The notes: a model not told the origin generated them from the sequence alone. Counted from the stretch's first letter, positions 37,198 to 50,391 are shown. The stretch is DNA of 64,000 bases from Gaeumannomyces sp. JS-464 (GCA_002197995.1 NGZR01000001.1:12481501-12545500), one strand, 5' to 3'. Made by a program: numbers and translations.

Positions 37198-39074
37198 CGA
37201 AAGGGCCAGCTGCGCACGTGATGCGGCCTTGAATCTCGTTGGGGTGAGCATTTTCTTTGTTCAAGTTTTGCATACATTTGACGGCCTATGTATTCTCAGT
37301 ATTGATATATATTTTTCTTGCTTGTCGTTTTAAAGCTCCGGTGCTCAAGCGTCCTTTCTGCGCTTGTTTGGTGAAGGGGAAGGCCTGAGTAAACAAGGAC
37401 TTTTGGGCTGGTGGCGCGGGGAATGGCGGGCGTTGGTTTATTTTGATTTTCTGTTTGCATCTTAGGCTGTTCCCCATCACCATCTATTTCGCTCTGTTTC
37501 CTCTCACTTTCCCTCCGTCTCTCTTCATTTCTTTTTCTCTTTTTGCCTCGTTAGATGTCCTGTCTAACGGCAACCTACTTTTTTTTTTTTCTGCCTATAT
37601 GTTATGCTTGGAACATCTCGACATCTCGACAAAGGCGGCCACCTCTGGAGTTGGACATAAGAGAATGCGAGGGGATGGTTCGGGAGGCGGGATCGGCGGG
37701 AGTCGATTCTCTATGGGAACATACACCAGGATTGATGTGCACATATATGGTGTTTTATCAGGGGGGTTGGACGCATAGACTCGTTTTGGTTAGTGCAGGT
37801 CTCGTCAGTCTTGATAGACGGAGGCACCCGCATTGTTCTCGGGTCTCGATTGTCTAGTCGACACTCGAGAAAACGGCACAGGGACGGTTGGACAGAAATA
37901 CAAGCGGGTTGTGTATGCAAAAAAACAAACAAGGGGAGCTCGAACAGACCAACTGGAGAGAATAATTGGCTCCCGCGTGCTGAGCCGTTGTTTGTGTGGC
38001 GGCCATTGATGGGTTCGGGTAGGTGTCGGGGCAAGGGCCCCCTCACAAAGCGTCCCCGCCCTTCAGCTCGGCCAATTATCGGGCGTCGAGTTTGTTTGGT
38101 GCGGAGATGGATGCAAAAAGGAGGGAAAAAATGGGGAAAAAAGAAGAAAAAAGGGGAGAAATGCTAATGTGAACCTATCGTATTTCCCTCGTCAACCCGC
38201 CCCCGCATCTATTGTCTTTGCTTCTCTTTTCGTTCTTGGCGCGGTCTATTTGCTGCGCGGCCAGTCCACAACCTGCCAGCACGCCGGCACGCCGCCATCT
38301 TCCACTCCTCCCGGTGGCTCCCCAGGTGGGTAATAGCTGCCCGTTGGAGCAACCCGATTGGCCTCTTTAGCATGCCAGGAGCACCCAAGAGGAAAGGCGG
38401 GCATGGGACCCAGCAGGGCAGGTCGCCTGTCAAAGCTGCCACGGCTGCTGCACGGCAAATGCACCGCATACAATAAAGCACAAACCAGGCCCCACCGGTC
38501 AGATGGTCGATTTCGGTCTGTACGCCGGGCAGAGATTGCGGTGAGGAGGCTCGACGTCGGCTCCGTGAGGCTGCCTGCCCGACTTATGTACCTACCTACC
38601 AGACACCTACCTACTTAGGCAGGGACCTAGGGAGGGACCTAGGCCCCGTATGGAGTGGTAGGTGCAGGCTGCTGGCTCCCAAAGGTGGCACGGGTTGGGG
38701 CCGCCTTGACTGGTCCTGGGCCGCGGGACCTAAGCCCAAGCGAGTCGAGGTCGGGTCAAGTGCATGTGGGCAGGCAGGCGGTGGTACCTTCCTTGCCCTG
38801 GGCTGGCGGACGGGACCTTGCCAGCACTTGCCTGCCTGGTCGGCGCACACAACCCAACATTGACTACGTGATGGATAGGGCCACCATCCCGATCCCTCAA
38901 TCGCGCCGGCACGTAAACTGTTGAATCCCCACTGCCCGTGGCCAGGAGGGCTTACCACCAATCTGGGGTACCTCGAGTCGGCGAAAGCGTCCGTCTGTCT
39001 CTCTGCCTTGGCTCCCGCAGAGTTCGCGCACCAAACCATACCACAGCCCCGCGAGAACCCCTCGCCCAAGCCCA
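37198..39074. other. Intergenic
   Basis: No gene recognised in 1.9 kb. A + strand CT-rich tract at about 37475-37600 resembles a leader but has no protein-like frame behind it. At 38587-38645 an array of ACCTACCTACC and repeated GGGACCTAGG units is the densest cluster of the ACCTAGGT-type element in the window. Confidence 0.5.
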
Positions 39075-39907
39075 ATGTCCAGCGGCGGGTCCGGGCTCGG
39101 TGGCGGCCCAAGCAGCAGCGCGCAGCAGCCGTCGCTCGGCCCCGGATACCACCATCACTACCACACCCACCATGACCACCACCACGACACGGCCGCCCAC
39201 CCCATGCATCACCCCGACGCCCTCTACCGCCCGGCCCCTCAAAGGCAGCACGACGGCCGGGCGCGCCACTTTGCCGCCTCGTCCTCCACTGCCCCCAGCA
39301 GCGTCCCCGATTTCACCCTCGAGATGCGGGATCGCCAGGCCAGGGGAAGGACCCCGACGGCTCCGGCCCCGGACCGTTCGCCTTTGGCCGGGCCGCGCAG
39401 TCCAGGATGGCTCTGGGCTTCATGGGGTGGGTTATCCATATGCTGCGATCCATATGATACTAATATGCATAGAAATCTCCTCCGGCGAGGCGATGGCCAG
39501 GCATATAACCATCTCTAACACGCCGGCAGAGTAGAGACGGAGCCCTTCGAAAAGGCCCAGAGGCGCGAGAAGGCGGCCGCAATACTCGACAACCCAGAGC
39601 TACTATGGTCTACGCCCAGCGGACAGGCGACGTACGTCCCAACCCCTTACCCCTGGTATTTCTTTGTCTATTTTTTTTTTTTTTTAATCACTCCGAGCCC
39701 CCTGCTAACACCGAATCCTCTTTTTATCTTTCCCTTTCTTTCCAACAGAGTATCCCCGCGACCCGGATGCGCTTCATGCGCATCATGTGCGGCTACGACG
39801 ACGGTGGCGAAGGCGACCATCGGGATAGTCACACCCTTGTCCCCGGGTCCTGGTCGCCAAATAGGAGCGGGAGCGGCAGCAGTCGCCACGCCTCTGCCGG
39901 GAGGTGA
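39075..39907 (+). CDS. Small His/Ser-rich protein of unknown function, about 204 aa, two missing bases
   Basis: Three exons (39075-39426, 39530-39631, 39749-39907) join through GT-AG introns 39427-39529 and 39632-39748. The N-terminus is disordered (SGGSG, then a histidine-rich stretch). The better-ordered core runs from PDFTLEMRDRQA through FGRAAQSRMALGFMG, ETEPFEKAQRREKAAAILDNPELL and IPATRMRFMRIMCGYDD. I do not recognise a family; the helix-forming core suggests a real protein, probably conserved in relatives. Frame corrections of one base each are needed near 39345-39355 and in CTACTATGG at about 39602-39606; with them the length is 615 nt. The second intron contains T15. Confidence 0.6.
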
Positions 39908-40844
39908 TTTGTTTGATGGCCCAGGGAGGCCACGAACGATACCAACGACGAAACGACCTGCATCATGGGCCGGGGCCTGTTTCTCCTGTCTCCATCTCTA
40001 CACAAGCTAGCGTCTGTTGTAATCTCCTTTCATATACCTAGATACCTAGATGTTGCTACGCGCCTGGTAAGCCGTGCCTGACTAGGGAAGCGGCGAATCT
40101 TTTCTGATCTTTTGGCGTCTCTTCTTTCCTTTCTTCTCCCAATTTTTTTCCCCTTCCTTTTAGCTTTTATTTACTTGCTGTAGTCTTTGCCTATCTACAA
40201 GCCACAATAATGCACAATTCACGGTATAGAGGCACGTAACCCTATGCTAGACCGACCTCGCAAGAGGGTAGATGGCACATGCGGACAAGTTGGTAGCAAG
40301 ATTGTGATTTGTTAATTGACTGAGTAACCAGAGACTCCATTTCTTGAAGGCAAGGAGCTCCTCCAGCTTGCTACCTATCCAAAGCTGACCGAACCCCGTC
40401 CTATATAAAAAGGGAGGTGAGCCCAACCGGGATATAAACAGAGCGCCGAGCTGGAGCCTGCTGCCACTCTTATCTATCTCGAGCATGTTCGTAGTAGCAT
40501 CGCCGGTTCATGGCAACGCCTAATTCATCATCCGCACCTCTACGTCCGACGCCTCCGACAAGGATGGTGCCCACATACACCTATCAAAGGTAGTGGCCGC
40601 CTAACAAAAGGAACAAAGAAAAAAGCAACGACTCATGAAAAGGGGCGATAAGAAAGGGGAAGTGAAAAAAGTAAAACGCCAGTCCCAATGCTTGTATACA
40701 ATGCTATGATGATTATTGATGCAATGATGATGCTAACGGAGAGAAAAGGAGACGCAAAAATGTGGCTAGAAGAGAAAACACAAAAAGGAACAAGCCGAGC
40801 GAACCCGTGACGCTACCAAACAGTGCCACGGGGCCACGAGTTGC
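39908..40844. other. Intergenic, convergent 3' flanks
   Basis: This lies between the 3' ends of a + strand and a - strand gene. It contains ATACCTAGATACCTAGATG at about 40036 and a CT-rich tract at about 40095-40165. No gene seen. Confidence 0.5.
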
Positions 40845-43508
40845 TCATGCATACCGAGCACTGTAGGAACCCGGTTGTGGCCATTGCTGGGATTGCTGCT
40901 GGCGTGGATCCCGGCTTCTGCCGTATGCTGGCGGCGGTCTGCTTGCGACAGGGGGCGGCGCCGGGACGTTGCTCATGTCCGCGTGCGCTGTCGAGCGACC
41001 TGACGGCGGCTTGCGTGTGCGCGAGCCAGGCGGCGGCGGCGGCGGGCCGACCCAGCCGGCTGGTGGCTTGGGAGGGCGGGCGGCGATGGCTCGGGCGGCC
41101 CTTTCCCGCCTTGACTTCCTCCGGCGGAAAGCGTTGACACAGCAGCAGACCAGGGCGATCAGGATCAGGGCGCCAACGCCCGAAGAGACGCCGATGACGA
41201 GCCATCTGTTCTCAAAGATCCACGTGCCGACCTCGTTGGCGAACGAGGCGCCGTCGCAGCGGCCGTTGAAGCACTTGCCGCCGCCCTGGCAGGGGGTGCC
41301 GTCGAGGAAGTTCTGCATCATGGTGAAGCAGGTGCCGGGGCCGAACTCGGGGCTGGCGCAGCTGAGCTGGCACCCGGCGTTGTTGCAGGCGTACGTGTCG
41401 TTGCTCGTGGTCAGCGAGCCCATGAGGGTCTTGCACTGCTGGTTGCGCGAGGTGCACTGGCCCGAGGCGCAGGCCAAGTTGGTGCCCGAGTCGCCGCACG
41501 CCTGGCCGTTCGGGGCGAAGACGTTGGTCGGGCACATCCCCGAGCTGCCGCTGCACGTCTCGGCGGGGTCGCACGAGCCCATGCTGGCGCGGCAGACGGT
41601 GCCGGCCGAGGAGAACTTGCACTGGCGGGTGCAGCACTCCTCGTTGGCAAAGTCGCAGCTGGAGCCGGCTGTGAACTTGCACGTTTGCGCGTTGCAGCAC
41701 GGGTTGTCCTTGCAGCCGTCGGGCCCGCCGCAGTCGCAGTCCTCGCCCTGCTCGACGATGCCGTTGCCACAATGGCTGCCCGTGATGGTGATCACGTCCT
41801 TGTTGCTGGTCAGGCAGCCCGTCTTGACGCTACTGCGGCCCATGGCCGAGCAGATGTTGCCCACGGTGCAGGGCGAGAAGCGTGTGATGCCGCTGCCCGT
41901 CGACGGGTTCATGATGAACTGCGCCTTGGCGTCGCACGAGTCGCCGCTGAGCGGGCAACACTGCTGCTTGGTCGACGTGCCGTCGCTGCAGGTGTTGGAC
42001 TGGCAGTCGTGCACCGCTCCAAAAGTGTGCCCGACCTCGTGTGCAAACACCTGCCACTCCTGCGCCGTCTTGATCACCACGTTGGCTCCCGCGATCGTCT
42101 CGTTGCTGTTGCCGGCCGCCGATTTCTTGCGAGCCTTCGACGCAGAGCTGGCCGAGCCACGCCAGGCCCACCGCCGCATCCGTGTTGCACGTCGACAGCA
42201 GCGTCCAGAATGCGTTGCGGTCTTTGGACAAGCCGCGCCAGGCCGAGAAGAGGTTTAGCCGGTCCGCGATGGTCACGCCGCCGCCGCACGCACGTTCCAG
42301 GGCGCCTGCTCTGTCGCTTGGACGGGCAGTTGGCCTCGCTGATGGTGAGGTTCTGGATGCCCAGCGAGATGTTGAAGGTCGACTCGTACAGCTGCGACGC
42401 CGTGTTGACCATGGAGATGATGTGCCGCCGGATCGACTGGCTCGAGTTGAACGTCGCGCTGTACGTGCAGTCAGTCGCGATTCCCACTAGCGCCACCTTC
42501 CTCGCCGTCGGGCAGCCGGCTGTCGAGCCGACCGACGACGCCAGATTGACACCCGCACCGTTGCCCGTCATGGTCTGGTCCTGGCGCGCCAGCAGCTGGC
42601 GCGGCGACGATGGGTCCACGCTCATGTCTGAGTCTAGGTCCGCGAAGCGCTCGGCCTCGGAGCGCGTGTCGAGGCCCTGGTAGATGGGGTGGGTTGCATC
42701 GGCGTTGAAGTCGAGCCCGTCAGATGAGCACAGTGGCGACCGAGCATGCAGTTCCCGACGCTTCACTCGCCGTGGCTCGGGTCGTCGTCGTTTTCGTCAC
42801 TGTCGTCATCGTGCGAGTGCGCGCCACGGCCAATACCCGAACCCGCCACACGACCATGTACTCCTCGGGAGACCAGCCGATTTCCGGATCGCCCCTGATG
42901 CGCGTCTGGCGGTAGGCCTCGTCGGTCTGGATGTGGTGGTGTCGCCGTCGATCCTGAAGGAGCCGTCGAATATTGGGCGACGCCGTCCCTGCGCATGTTG
43001 ATGCGAGCCCAGCCAACATTAATCCAATCCTGGTGACCGGGCCTTTGGACAAAGGCGCTTCCCTGGTAGATCTTATGATCCATACGGTCTATGGGCTCCA
43101 CAGAGCGCACAACGCCGTCGTGGCCGACGTACTGGACGACGGCATCGTGGGACAGGATGTCATGGTTCGGCGCGAGCGCGAGCTTGACCTTGCGCTGGCT
43201 GTCGTGCAGGACGAAGGAGAGGTCGAAGGAGGAGAAGGCGTGTACTCTCCTCGCCGACGACTCGCCGTCGATGACGGCGTCTTCTATGCGGGTAACGTGT
43301 CCCAGTGGTTGCCGGTTCGTCGAGTGGGCTGGTTATCAGGAAAAAAGCGGCAGGTGTAAGCTACGAGCTGCACTCCCCATCCGGCCAGGCCAGACACCTA
43401 CGGCCGTGTTTATTCAAACCCGGGACAACCGTCAGACCTACCTGAGACAAACTGCGAGAGGTAGCAAGAGACGGCAAGAGTGGCCGCAAGGGCCCTCGAA
43501 AGGAACAT
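40845..43508 (-). CDS. ADAM-family (adamalysin) membrane metalloprotease, several frame breaks
   Basis: This is a secreted-pathway type I membrane zinc protease of the fungal ADAM group (metzincin, M12B). Exon 1 (43442-43508) encodes a signal peptide, MFLSRALAATLAVSCYL; after intron 43329-43441 comes the propeptide. The catalytic domain carries HEVGHTFGAVHD, the consensus zinc site with three histidines and the catalytic Glu. A Cys-rich disintegrin domain (HCGNGIVEQGEDCDCGG onward) and a cysteine-rich domain follow. Then come one TM helix (about LVIGVSSGVGALILIALV) and a Pro/Arg-rich cytosolic tail. From the zinc site to the stop the frame is clean. Between about 42110 and 42960 the propeptide and early catalytic domain change frame at least four times (near 42113, 42300, 42740, 42950), again mostly as missing bases. 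Confidence 0.88.
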
Positions 43509-46041
43509 AACTTAGATGCAAAGGGCCCGTGTCGTCGTCCGGTCCATCAGCAAAAAGGTTGAAGTGAGAGGGCGGAGAAAAGAGAGTGATGAGAAAAGGC
43601 AGAAAAAAAAAAGAAAAAAAAGAAAGGAAAAAAACGGAGGAGAAGGAAGCCAATAAGAAAACCCCCGCTGCAAAAAGGTGCAACGAGGGATACACTAATG
43701 TTGGCCTTGTCCGTTGGCAGCCGAGAGTAATCACAAAGACGAAAGAGAAGGGGAAAGGGATGGGATCGAGGTCGAGGAAAGGTGAAAGACGGAAATAGAG
43801 AAACCAAAAAAGCGAACGAGATGCCGGAAAGAAAACGAGGGACGTGGGCCACTAAACAATAATGATTGTCTGAAGCGGAAGGTCTGGGTCAGGCTGCAGA
43901 TTCCGGCTGCTGCTGTTCTCACACACCACCACGCGGAGGAATTAAAAAAAAAAAAAAAGGGAAAATAGCACCGATCAAGGTTGCAAGCGAGTGTGGGTGT
44001 ACACTAGTGTGTGTGGGAGTGAGTGTGGATGTTGGTGTGAGTGAGCGAGCGAGCGAGCAGGCGAGGAGGCGGCGGCTGGCTGGCCGGCTGGCCGGCTGGC
44101 CCGTGGCAAGCAAGGGGCTGTACCTGCTTCTGCTTCTTTTTTTCTTCCTGTCTTGCAGACAGATGCTGCCGGTCTCAATCCCATGGTTCTCCGGTGGCGG
44201 TGGGTTCCAATGGCTGGAGGGTCCATCCCGGACCAGGGTTGCTAATTCAAAGCGCTGGCCGCACCAGCCCAGAGCGGGGAGCTGGCTGATGACGGGAGCC
44301 TCGATAGGGCGGGACCTAGCCCATGCGCGTCACAGGCCATTGCGACAAAAGTAGCGTCTTAGCGTCGTGGCGTCCCCTCCACCCACATCAGTTCCCCTTG
44401 GCCAATCGCCCAGCCGAGCGAGCCCAGGCCCTTCCGACGCGCAGCACGCGTGCGCCCTCCTGCCAGACCGGGCTCTCTGGTGCCTTGTGGCGGCGCCCGC
44501 ACACAGTAAGCAGGCGGGCTGAGCGGCCGGCCTTTTCCCTGTGAGCGCAGCACAGCACAGCACCAGGAGGATTGATTACTGGAATATTGGGCGCAGCCAT
44601 TCATTCCATGTCTTGTTTATTATTGTCATCATCGCAAACTCATGCCTGCGCCGGAGAAAAAACAACAACGAGAACAGGAACAGGCAGGCAGGCCCAGGTT
44701 GTTTCCTCGCCTGCCCGCCCCATCAGACGAACCCAACACGGCACGCGAAATCGAGCCAAGCCCTCCGGCTGGAACTCAAAGCGAACTCCCTTGGAACGGT
44801 TTCAGGCGCTAGGTCGGGATCCGCCCCATGTCTCGGGTCCCCACAGGCGGTAAGCGAATCTGTATAGAAAAGCAATGTGCTCGGGCGTTTTTGGCGGCAT
44901 GAATCGGCTAGACGTCTTTTGTTTAATTCTTAATTGTTGATGCCGGGGCAAACAGGCCCACCGTTGGCGCCGTCTATGTCCGTGTCCGGCTCCTCCCTCA
45001 CCTCGCGTGTCGAGTCTTGTTCGTTTCGTGGTGCCTGCTCTTCCTTTAGCGCCAGCGTGCACACGCCACACCCGATCCGACGCCTGTCCCGCGATACGGG
45101 ACACCATATGCTAAGCTAGCACGCTACCAGGTAGGTATCTCCTAGCTGGTGCAGGTCGGGAACGGACCCTGCAGACACCCGGCGGGTTCAACATTGTTGT
45201 CCCGGTCTTGGCGGCTCGGACTACTAGTACCCCTCTCTCGGGCCTTGTTGCCGACCAATGCTGTGCCGTTGGCCACGTGTGCCTTTTTTATCCGCATGTT
45301 GACTCGCGGGGTCTTGGTGGGTTGGGTTGGTGCTGCTACCACGATTGCTGCTATTTTTGTGAGCCCCAGTCGCCGCCGAATGGACAACCTCCTCCCCACC
45401 GGCACAACCACCACTACCTTACCTATCGACCAGCAGACACCTAGTTTACATATGGTAGGTCTACCTCTGTAAAAAGTCACGGGACTGCTCGGCCCTCGAG
45501 CCTCACCGCCTCGCCGTCCGATCTCGCTCTCCCCCGCCCCTTGGCAGACCCTCGCGCATGCTGATCTGTTTGATCACGGCCACACAACGTGGCACTCTTG
45601 GTTGTTGGCTCTGCAGAAAGGGTAGGTACCAGGATGCCCACATAGACTTGGCGGTCATAACGTATTCTCCCTCCCCCCGCTTCTCACCCCGTGTCCTGCA
45701 CTTATTGTACTCCCTTTTCAGCCGAATTCGGGTCGGGTGGATAGGTAGGTTGGTGGCATCCAAGGGCTGGCAAATCAGCTTTGCCTCGTGTACGGTGAGG
45801 TGGCCCCCGTACCTCCCCTGAAAGCTAGGGCAACATGGCAAATAGCGGCCATACACCCAGTTGCGCACGAATGTTGTATCCGGCTCTGGCAGCATCTATT
45901 GGCGGAGCCTTCTCGGCTGGGAACCGTCGACCGAGATAGCAACGCAGCCCATTGTGATGGTGTAATTCTAAGTAAGCAACTCCGTGGCCCCGCCAGCTAG
46001 CCAGCCAACTCAGTCTGCCCTCCCGTAGCTGTCCTGTTTCC
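43509..46041. other. Intergenic, ADAM promoter and leader plus acs 3' flank
   Basis: On the minus strand 43560-43800 is strongly pyrimidine-rich and is probably the ADAM leader. A15 lies at 43944-43958. Low-complexity GT-, GAGC- and GGCT-repeats occupy about 43990-44105. ACCTAGGT-type elements occur at about 45125-45145, 45615-45628 and 45743-45753. No gene is recognised. Confidence 0.5.
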
Positions 46042-48655
46042 TCACTTCTTTCGACTGTCGTGCACAATCTTGAGGATCTTGTCGACTATGCTCGGGTCCG
46101 ACAGCTGTAGGGGCGCATGGCAGTCAAGTCAGTGAAAAGGCCGTCACTATGGATCATGCAGCAACAACGCTCCGGCGCGGGCCATGAACTCACCGTGCTA
46201 ACGTCACCCAGCTGGTCCTCCTCGCCCGCCAGGATCTTCCTCAGAATCCGCCGCATGATCTTGCCGGACCGAGTCTTAGGCAGATCCGGCACGACGTAGA
46301 CGGCCTTGGGCGCCGCGAAGGGCCCGATGCTTTTTCGGACCTGCAATATCAGGTCCTTGCGGATCACATCTACCGACTCGGCGCTGTCCTCCCGCAGCGC
46401 CACGAAAGCATTGACCGCTTGCCCTGTAAGCTCATCTTGCACCCCAACCACCGCCGACTCGGCCACCGCGTGGTGCTCGATGAGCGCCGCCTCGATCTCC
46501 GATGTGGAAAGCCGGTGCCCGCTCACGTTCACCACGTCATCCACACGGCCCCTGATCCAGTAGAACCCTTCGTGGTCTCTGCCGGCACCGTCGCCGGTGA
46601 ACTGAGGAGCGACAACCCGAACTGTCAGCCAGCGCCATCCCCATGGCTTCATGTTTTCTCTCCCCGGCCTGGTGAGGGCAACACGGAGGCAACTCACATA
46701 ATATCCCTTGTATACGTTCATGTACGTGTCCATATATCTCTTGTGGGCTCCCCAGACCGTCCGCGCCATACTAGGCCATGCCTGCTTGAACGCCAGGACG
46801 CCCTCGACGTCGTTTCCATGGATCTCTTCTCCAGAAACGGGGTCGATTATGGCGGGCTCGATGCCAAAGAAGGGCAGAGATGCGGACCCCGGCTTGGTCG
46901 GGGTAATCCCCGCGAGCGGAGTGATGACGTTGGACCCAGTCTCGGTTTGCCAGTAGGTCTAGACAGACGAGACAGAGGTCAGCACGTGAAATCATACGTC
47001 AGGAGCCCTTTCCTGCCACGGCAATGGGCCACAGTGGACTGTTTCAGCCCGGGATGGTGCCACACTTACGTCTACGACCTGCGCCTTTTCCTTCCCGACA
47101 ACCTCAAAGTACCACTTCCAGATCTCGGCCGCGATGGGCTCCCCTACGGATCCGAGAACCCTCAGGTGCTTCATCTCGTTCTTGACGTACTGGTCGCCGG
47201 CGCGCTTGAGCAGCCTGAGGGCGGTTGGGGCCACATAGAACTGCGTGATCTGGTGCCTTTCGATGATGTCCCAGTAGCGCGAGAAGTTGGGGTAGGCCGG
47301 GGTGCCCTCGAACACGACGGTTGAGACGCCGAGGAGCAAGGGCGCATAGACGACATAGGTGTGGCCCGTGATCCAGCCGACGTCGCCACCGCAGAAGAAG
47401 CGATCGCCGTCGTGGATGTCGAAGACATACTTGCCCGTCATGGCGGCACCTAGCAGGTAGCCGCCCGTGGTATGCATGACGCCTTTGGGTTTTCCAGTCG
47501 AGCCCGAGGTGTAGAGCAGGAACAGGGGATCCTCAGCGCTCATGGTCTCGGGAGGGATATAGTTGGGCCACTTCTCCACCTCCTCGTGCCACCACCAGTC
47601 GCGGCCGGGTGTCATGGGCACATCAGCACCAGTGCGCTTGTAAACAAGGACGTGGGTGACATCGGGGCACTGCTTGAGGGCATCGTCGACGATGCGCTTG
47701 GTGCCGATCAGCTTACCGCCGCGCTTGCCCTCGTCGGTGGTTATGACGACTTTGGACTGTGCGTCGACGACGCGGTCGCGCAGCGAGTCGGCCGAGAAAC
47801 CGGCAAAGACAACCGAGTGGATGGCGCCGATACGGGTGACGGCCATGAAGGCAACAATAGCCTCGGGAATCATGGGCAGGTAGATGGCGACAGTGTCGCC
47901 CTTGCGCACGCCCATCTGCCTGAGCACGTGGGCGGTGCGGCAGACCTCGCGCAGCAGCTCACCGTACGTCAGGGTCCGGCCGTCACTGGGCTCGTCGGCC
48001 TCATAGATGATGGCAACCCGGTCCGGGTCCTTGAGCGCGTGTCGGTCCACACAGTTGTACGAGGCGCTGAGCTGGCCCTCGAGGAACCAAGCCGTGTCGC
48101 CGTCGGATAGAGTGCCCGACTGCACCGTTTCGAAGTCCCTCTGCCATGTTAGGAGCTCGCGTGCCTTTTTGCCCCAGAACTTGTCTGGTTCTGAGATGGA
48201 CTCTTTGTAGAGCTGCTGGTACTCTTCCAGGTCTGGGGTTGCCGCCATACTGTTAGCGCCGCCGCGCGAACCGAGGTTGGGCTCGTCAGCCCGGGGGCGG
48301 CTGCGTCACTTACTGTCCAAGTGCGGCTTGCTAGGGTGGCCTGAATCCCATTGCGTCGCAATACCAAGTTAGCAAAGGAAATGCCACCGAGGGAGAAGGG
48401 GTTAGGGCGATCGTTGGGCGTCTCGCCGCGGCAACACACAAAGCAAGCGCATTTACAACGTACTGTCCAGCATTTTTTGGGGGGTCTGCAGTCGGTAGCC
48501 GGCATGGTCAGCCAATTTTGTCTATTCCTGGTTCTCGCCGAAGCACCGGCCCCTTTCAGGGGCAGCAAGCAGTCGGGGAGAGAAAACAACTCACGGTAGG
48601 TGTCGACCTCGTGGGCCTCGGCCACAACGGGCGCTTTGCCAGCCTCCTGGGCCAT
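46042..48655 (-). CDS. facA: Acetyl-CoA synthetase (AMP-forming)
   Basis: The enzyme activates acetate to acetyl-CoA through acetyl-AMP and is needed for growth on acetate and for nuclear/cytosolic acetyl-CoA. The long exon 47070-48249 and exons 46698-46958, 46194-46601 and 46042-46104 read cleanly. They show the ANL-superfamily motifs [48 protein letters not shown] and the C-terminal [11 protein letters not shown] with the conserved acetylatable lysine. The start exon is 48595-48655 ([16 protein letters not shown]), followed by two tiny exons at about 48464-48485 and 48314-48340 (encoding HPSKPHLD). Total about 673 aa, matching fungal FacA/Acs. The two tiny exons do not join in frame as written; one extra A in A6 and one lost G at a donor would explain it. 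Confidence 0.92.
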
Positions 48656-50353
48656 TGTGTACGGCGGGGGACAGCCGAGCCGAGGTTCCTGCTGGGTGAA
48701 ACTATTCGCACACGGGGGTTGAACACAGGGGCGTGATGAGAGAGAGCAGCGGCGAGACACAACGCAAGGGGCGTTCAAGAGAAAGCTCTGCACGGGCGGT
48801 GTACTGCGGGCAGCGACACACAGACAGGATGACAATGACGTGTGTGGGATTTGGTGCGACTCGGGGCCGGCCGTGGAATGGAGCGTTTTGTTGGCGGTTG
48901 GCCACAGGAGCGAACAACGGCTGGCCGATCGAATTGATGAGAGGTTCCAGGCGGTGGAGGAGAAGCCGGAGAAGGACCAGGGAGCTTTTTGTACTTTGCC
49001 GAGGGGTTGTTGGAGGCCGGCAAGGGGCACAGAGAGGCAGGTACTTGAGGAAAGGACCAAAGCGGTTAGAGAGGCCGTAGGCGAATGAATAAATCACAAA
49101 AAGGGGAATAAAAAAAAAAGGGTTGAGCATGAGCTTGGCCAAGACAACAAAGTGCTGGGGACACGAGCTCCGGCCCTCTCGTCCCCAGGTTCTGGGGCTC
49201 GATAGGCGGGGCCTGTGGACGCCTTACTGCTGCTGGACGGCTAAAGTGCTGCGCGAGGACGGGGTAGACGAGTGAGCACTCCACGCTGCTGGGATGGCGC
49301 CAGCCACGAGGGAGGGCGGGCAACCCCGAATTAGGGCGAGCCAGCCTGCGGGCGCGTACCTGGTACTTGTCCATTACCCCAACACTCTTCTCCGCCATCA
49401 ATTCCTTCTGTCCGCCCGAGATTGGAGTGGGCTGGGTGGAATCCCATGGCCGGTATTTCCGGCCCTATACCGACGCTACTATTGATGGCGCAATTGTGTG
49501 CCCTGGCTCTGCCTATTTCCGTGTTCTTCCCTGCAAACTGTCCTTCTACTCAGTATATCGCCAGATGCCCTTCTTGCAGTCGGTGCACTTTCGCATGCGG
49601 CCAAACCCATCCCAGGAACTCACGCGGGGAACCAGCGTCCACGGGTCATGTCCCAGGCCGCCTGCAGCTTTCCGTGCGGGCTGAGGCCGGACTGGCGGGA
49701 CAGGGTCGACAGGGTGGGATATTGGCTCGGCTAAGCCATGCCTGTCCAGCCCGGATAGATGAAAGTGTGCCATCGCCAGATAGATGGCCACACGCCGAGG
49801 GGGAGAAGAGTGCGGCGAGAACCAAAGGACGGCAGCAAGGACCCCAAAAGCTGTCACGCCCAATCACCCCGCATTCCCGGCTCTCCAGGGCAAGGGCCAG
49901 GGGTTGACGCAACAAGCAAGCGGGCACGGGCCTCATTCAATGCAATATGCCCTCGCTCGCCATTGAGCACCTGCCCCGCCATAACCTAACCAACCCATCT
50001 TGTGCCATTGTGTTTGCGCCCCTGCGATGAACAACCAACCCACTGATTCGAGTCTGAACTCAATTCCGACATTCGGCTTGGACGGTAGATGTACATCGAG
50101 ATCGGATGCGGGGTCACGCTTCCTTCCGAACAGTTAAGTCAGCGGTCTTTGGCCAAGGCGCCTCCGGATGGCGGGCAGTGACTCGGGATGACGTCCACTG
50201 GACGAGCAAGCGTTAAAATCTCCATCCATTCCGGCCGTGCTCCATGTAGAGCAACCCCCTTGTATCTGTTACTTTGGTGTCGCTCTTTGCCCATTGCAGG
50301 AAGTACTAAGAGCGGCAAAGCCAACAGATTTACAGTCTAGGCTTCGTCATCGG

Positions 50354-50391
<38 letters not shown>

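Noticed and set aside
40969..42258. 429-codon open frame on the + strand
   Set aside because: Antisense shadow of the Cys-rich and catalytic parts of the ADAM gene; its translation resembles no protein.
43990..44105. GT/GAGC/GGCT-rich stretch considered as a mobile-element end or CRISPR-like array
   Set aside because: It is simple low-complexity sequence without spaced, identical repeats.
46419..47324. 301-codon open frame on the + strand
   Set aside because: Antisense to acetyl-CoA synthetase, which reads cleanly on the minus strand.
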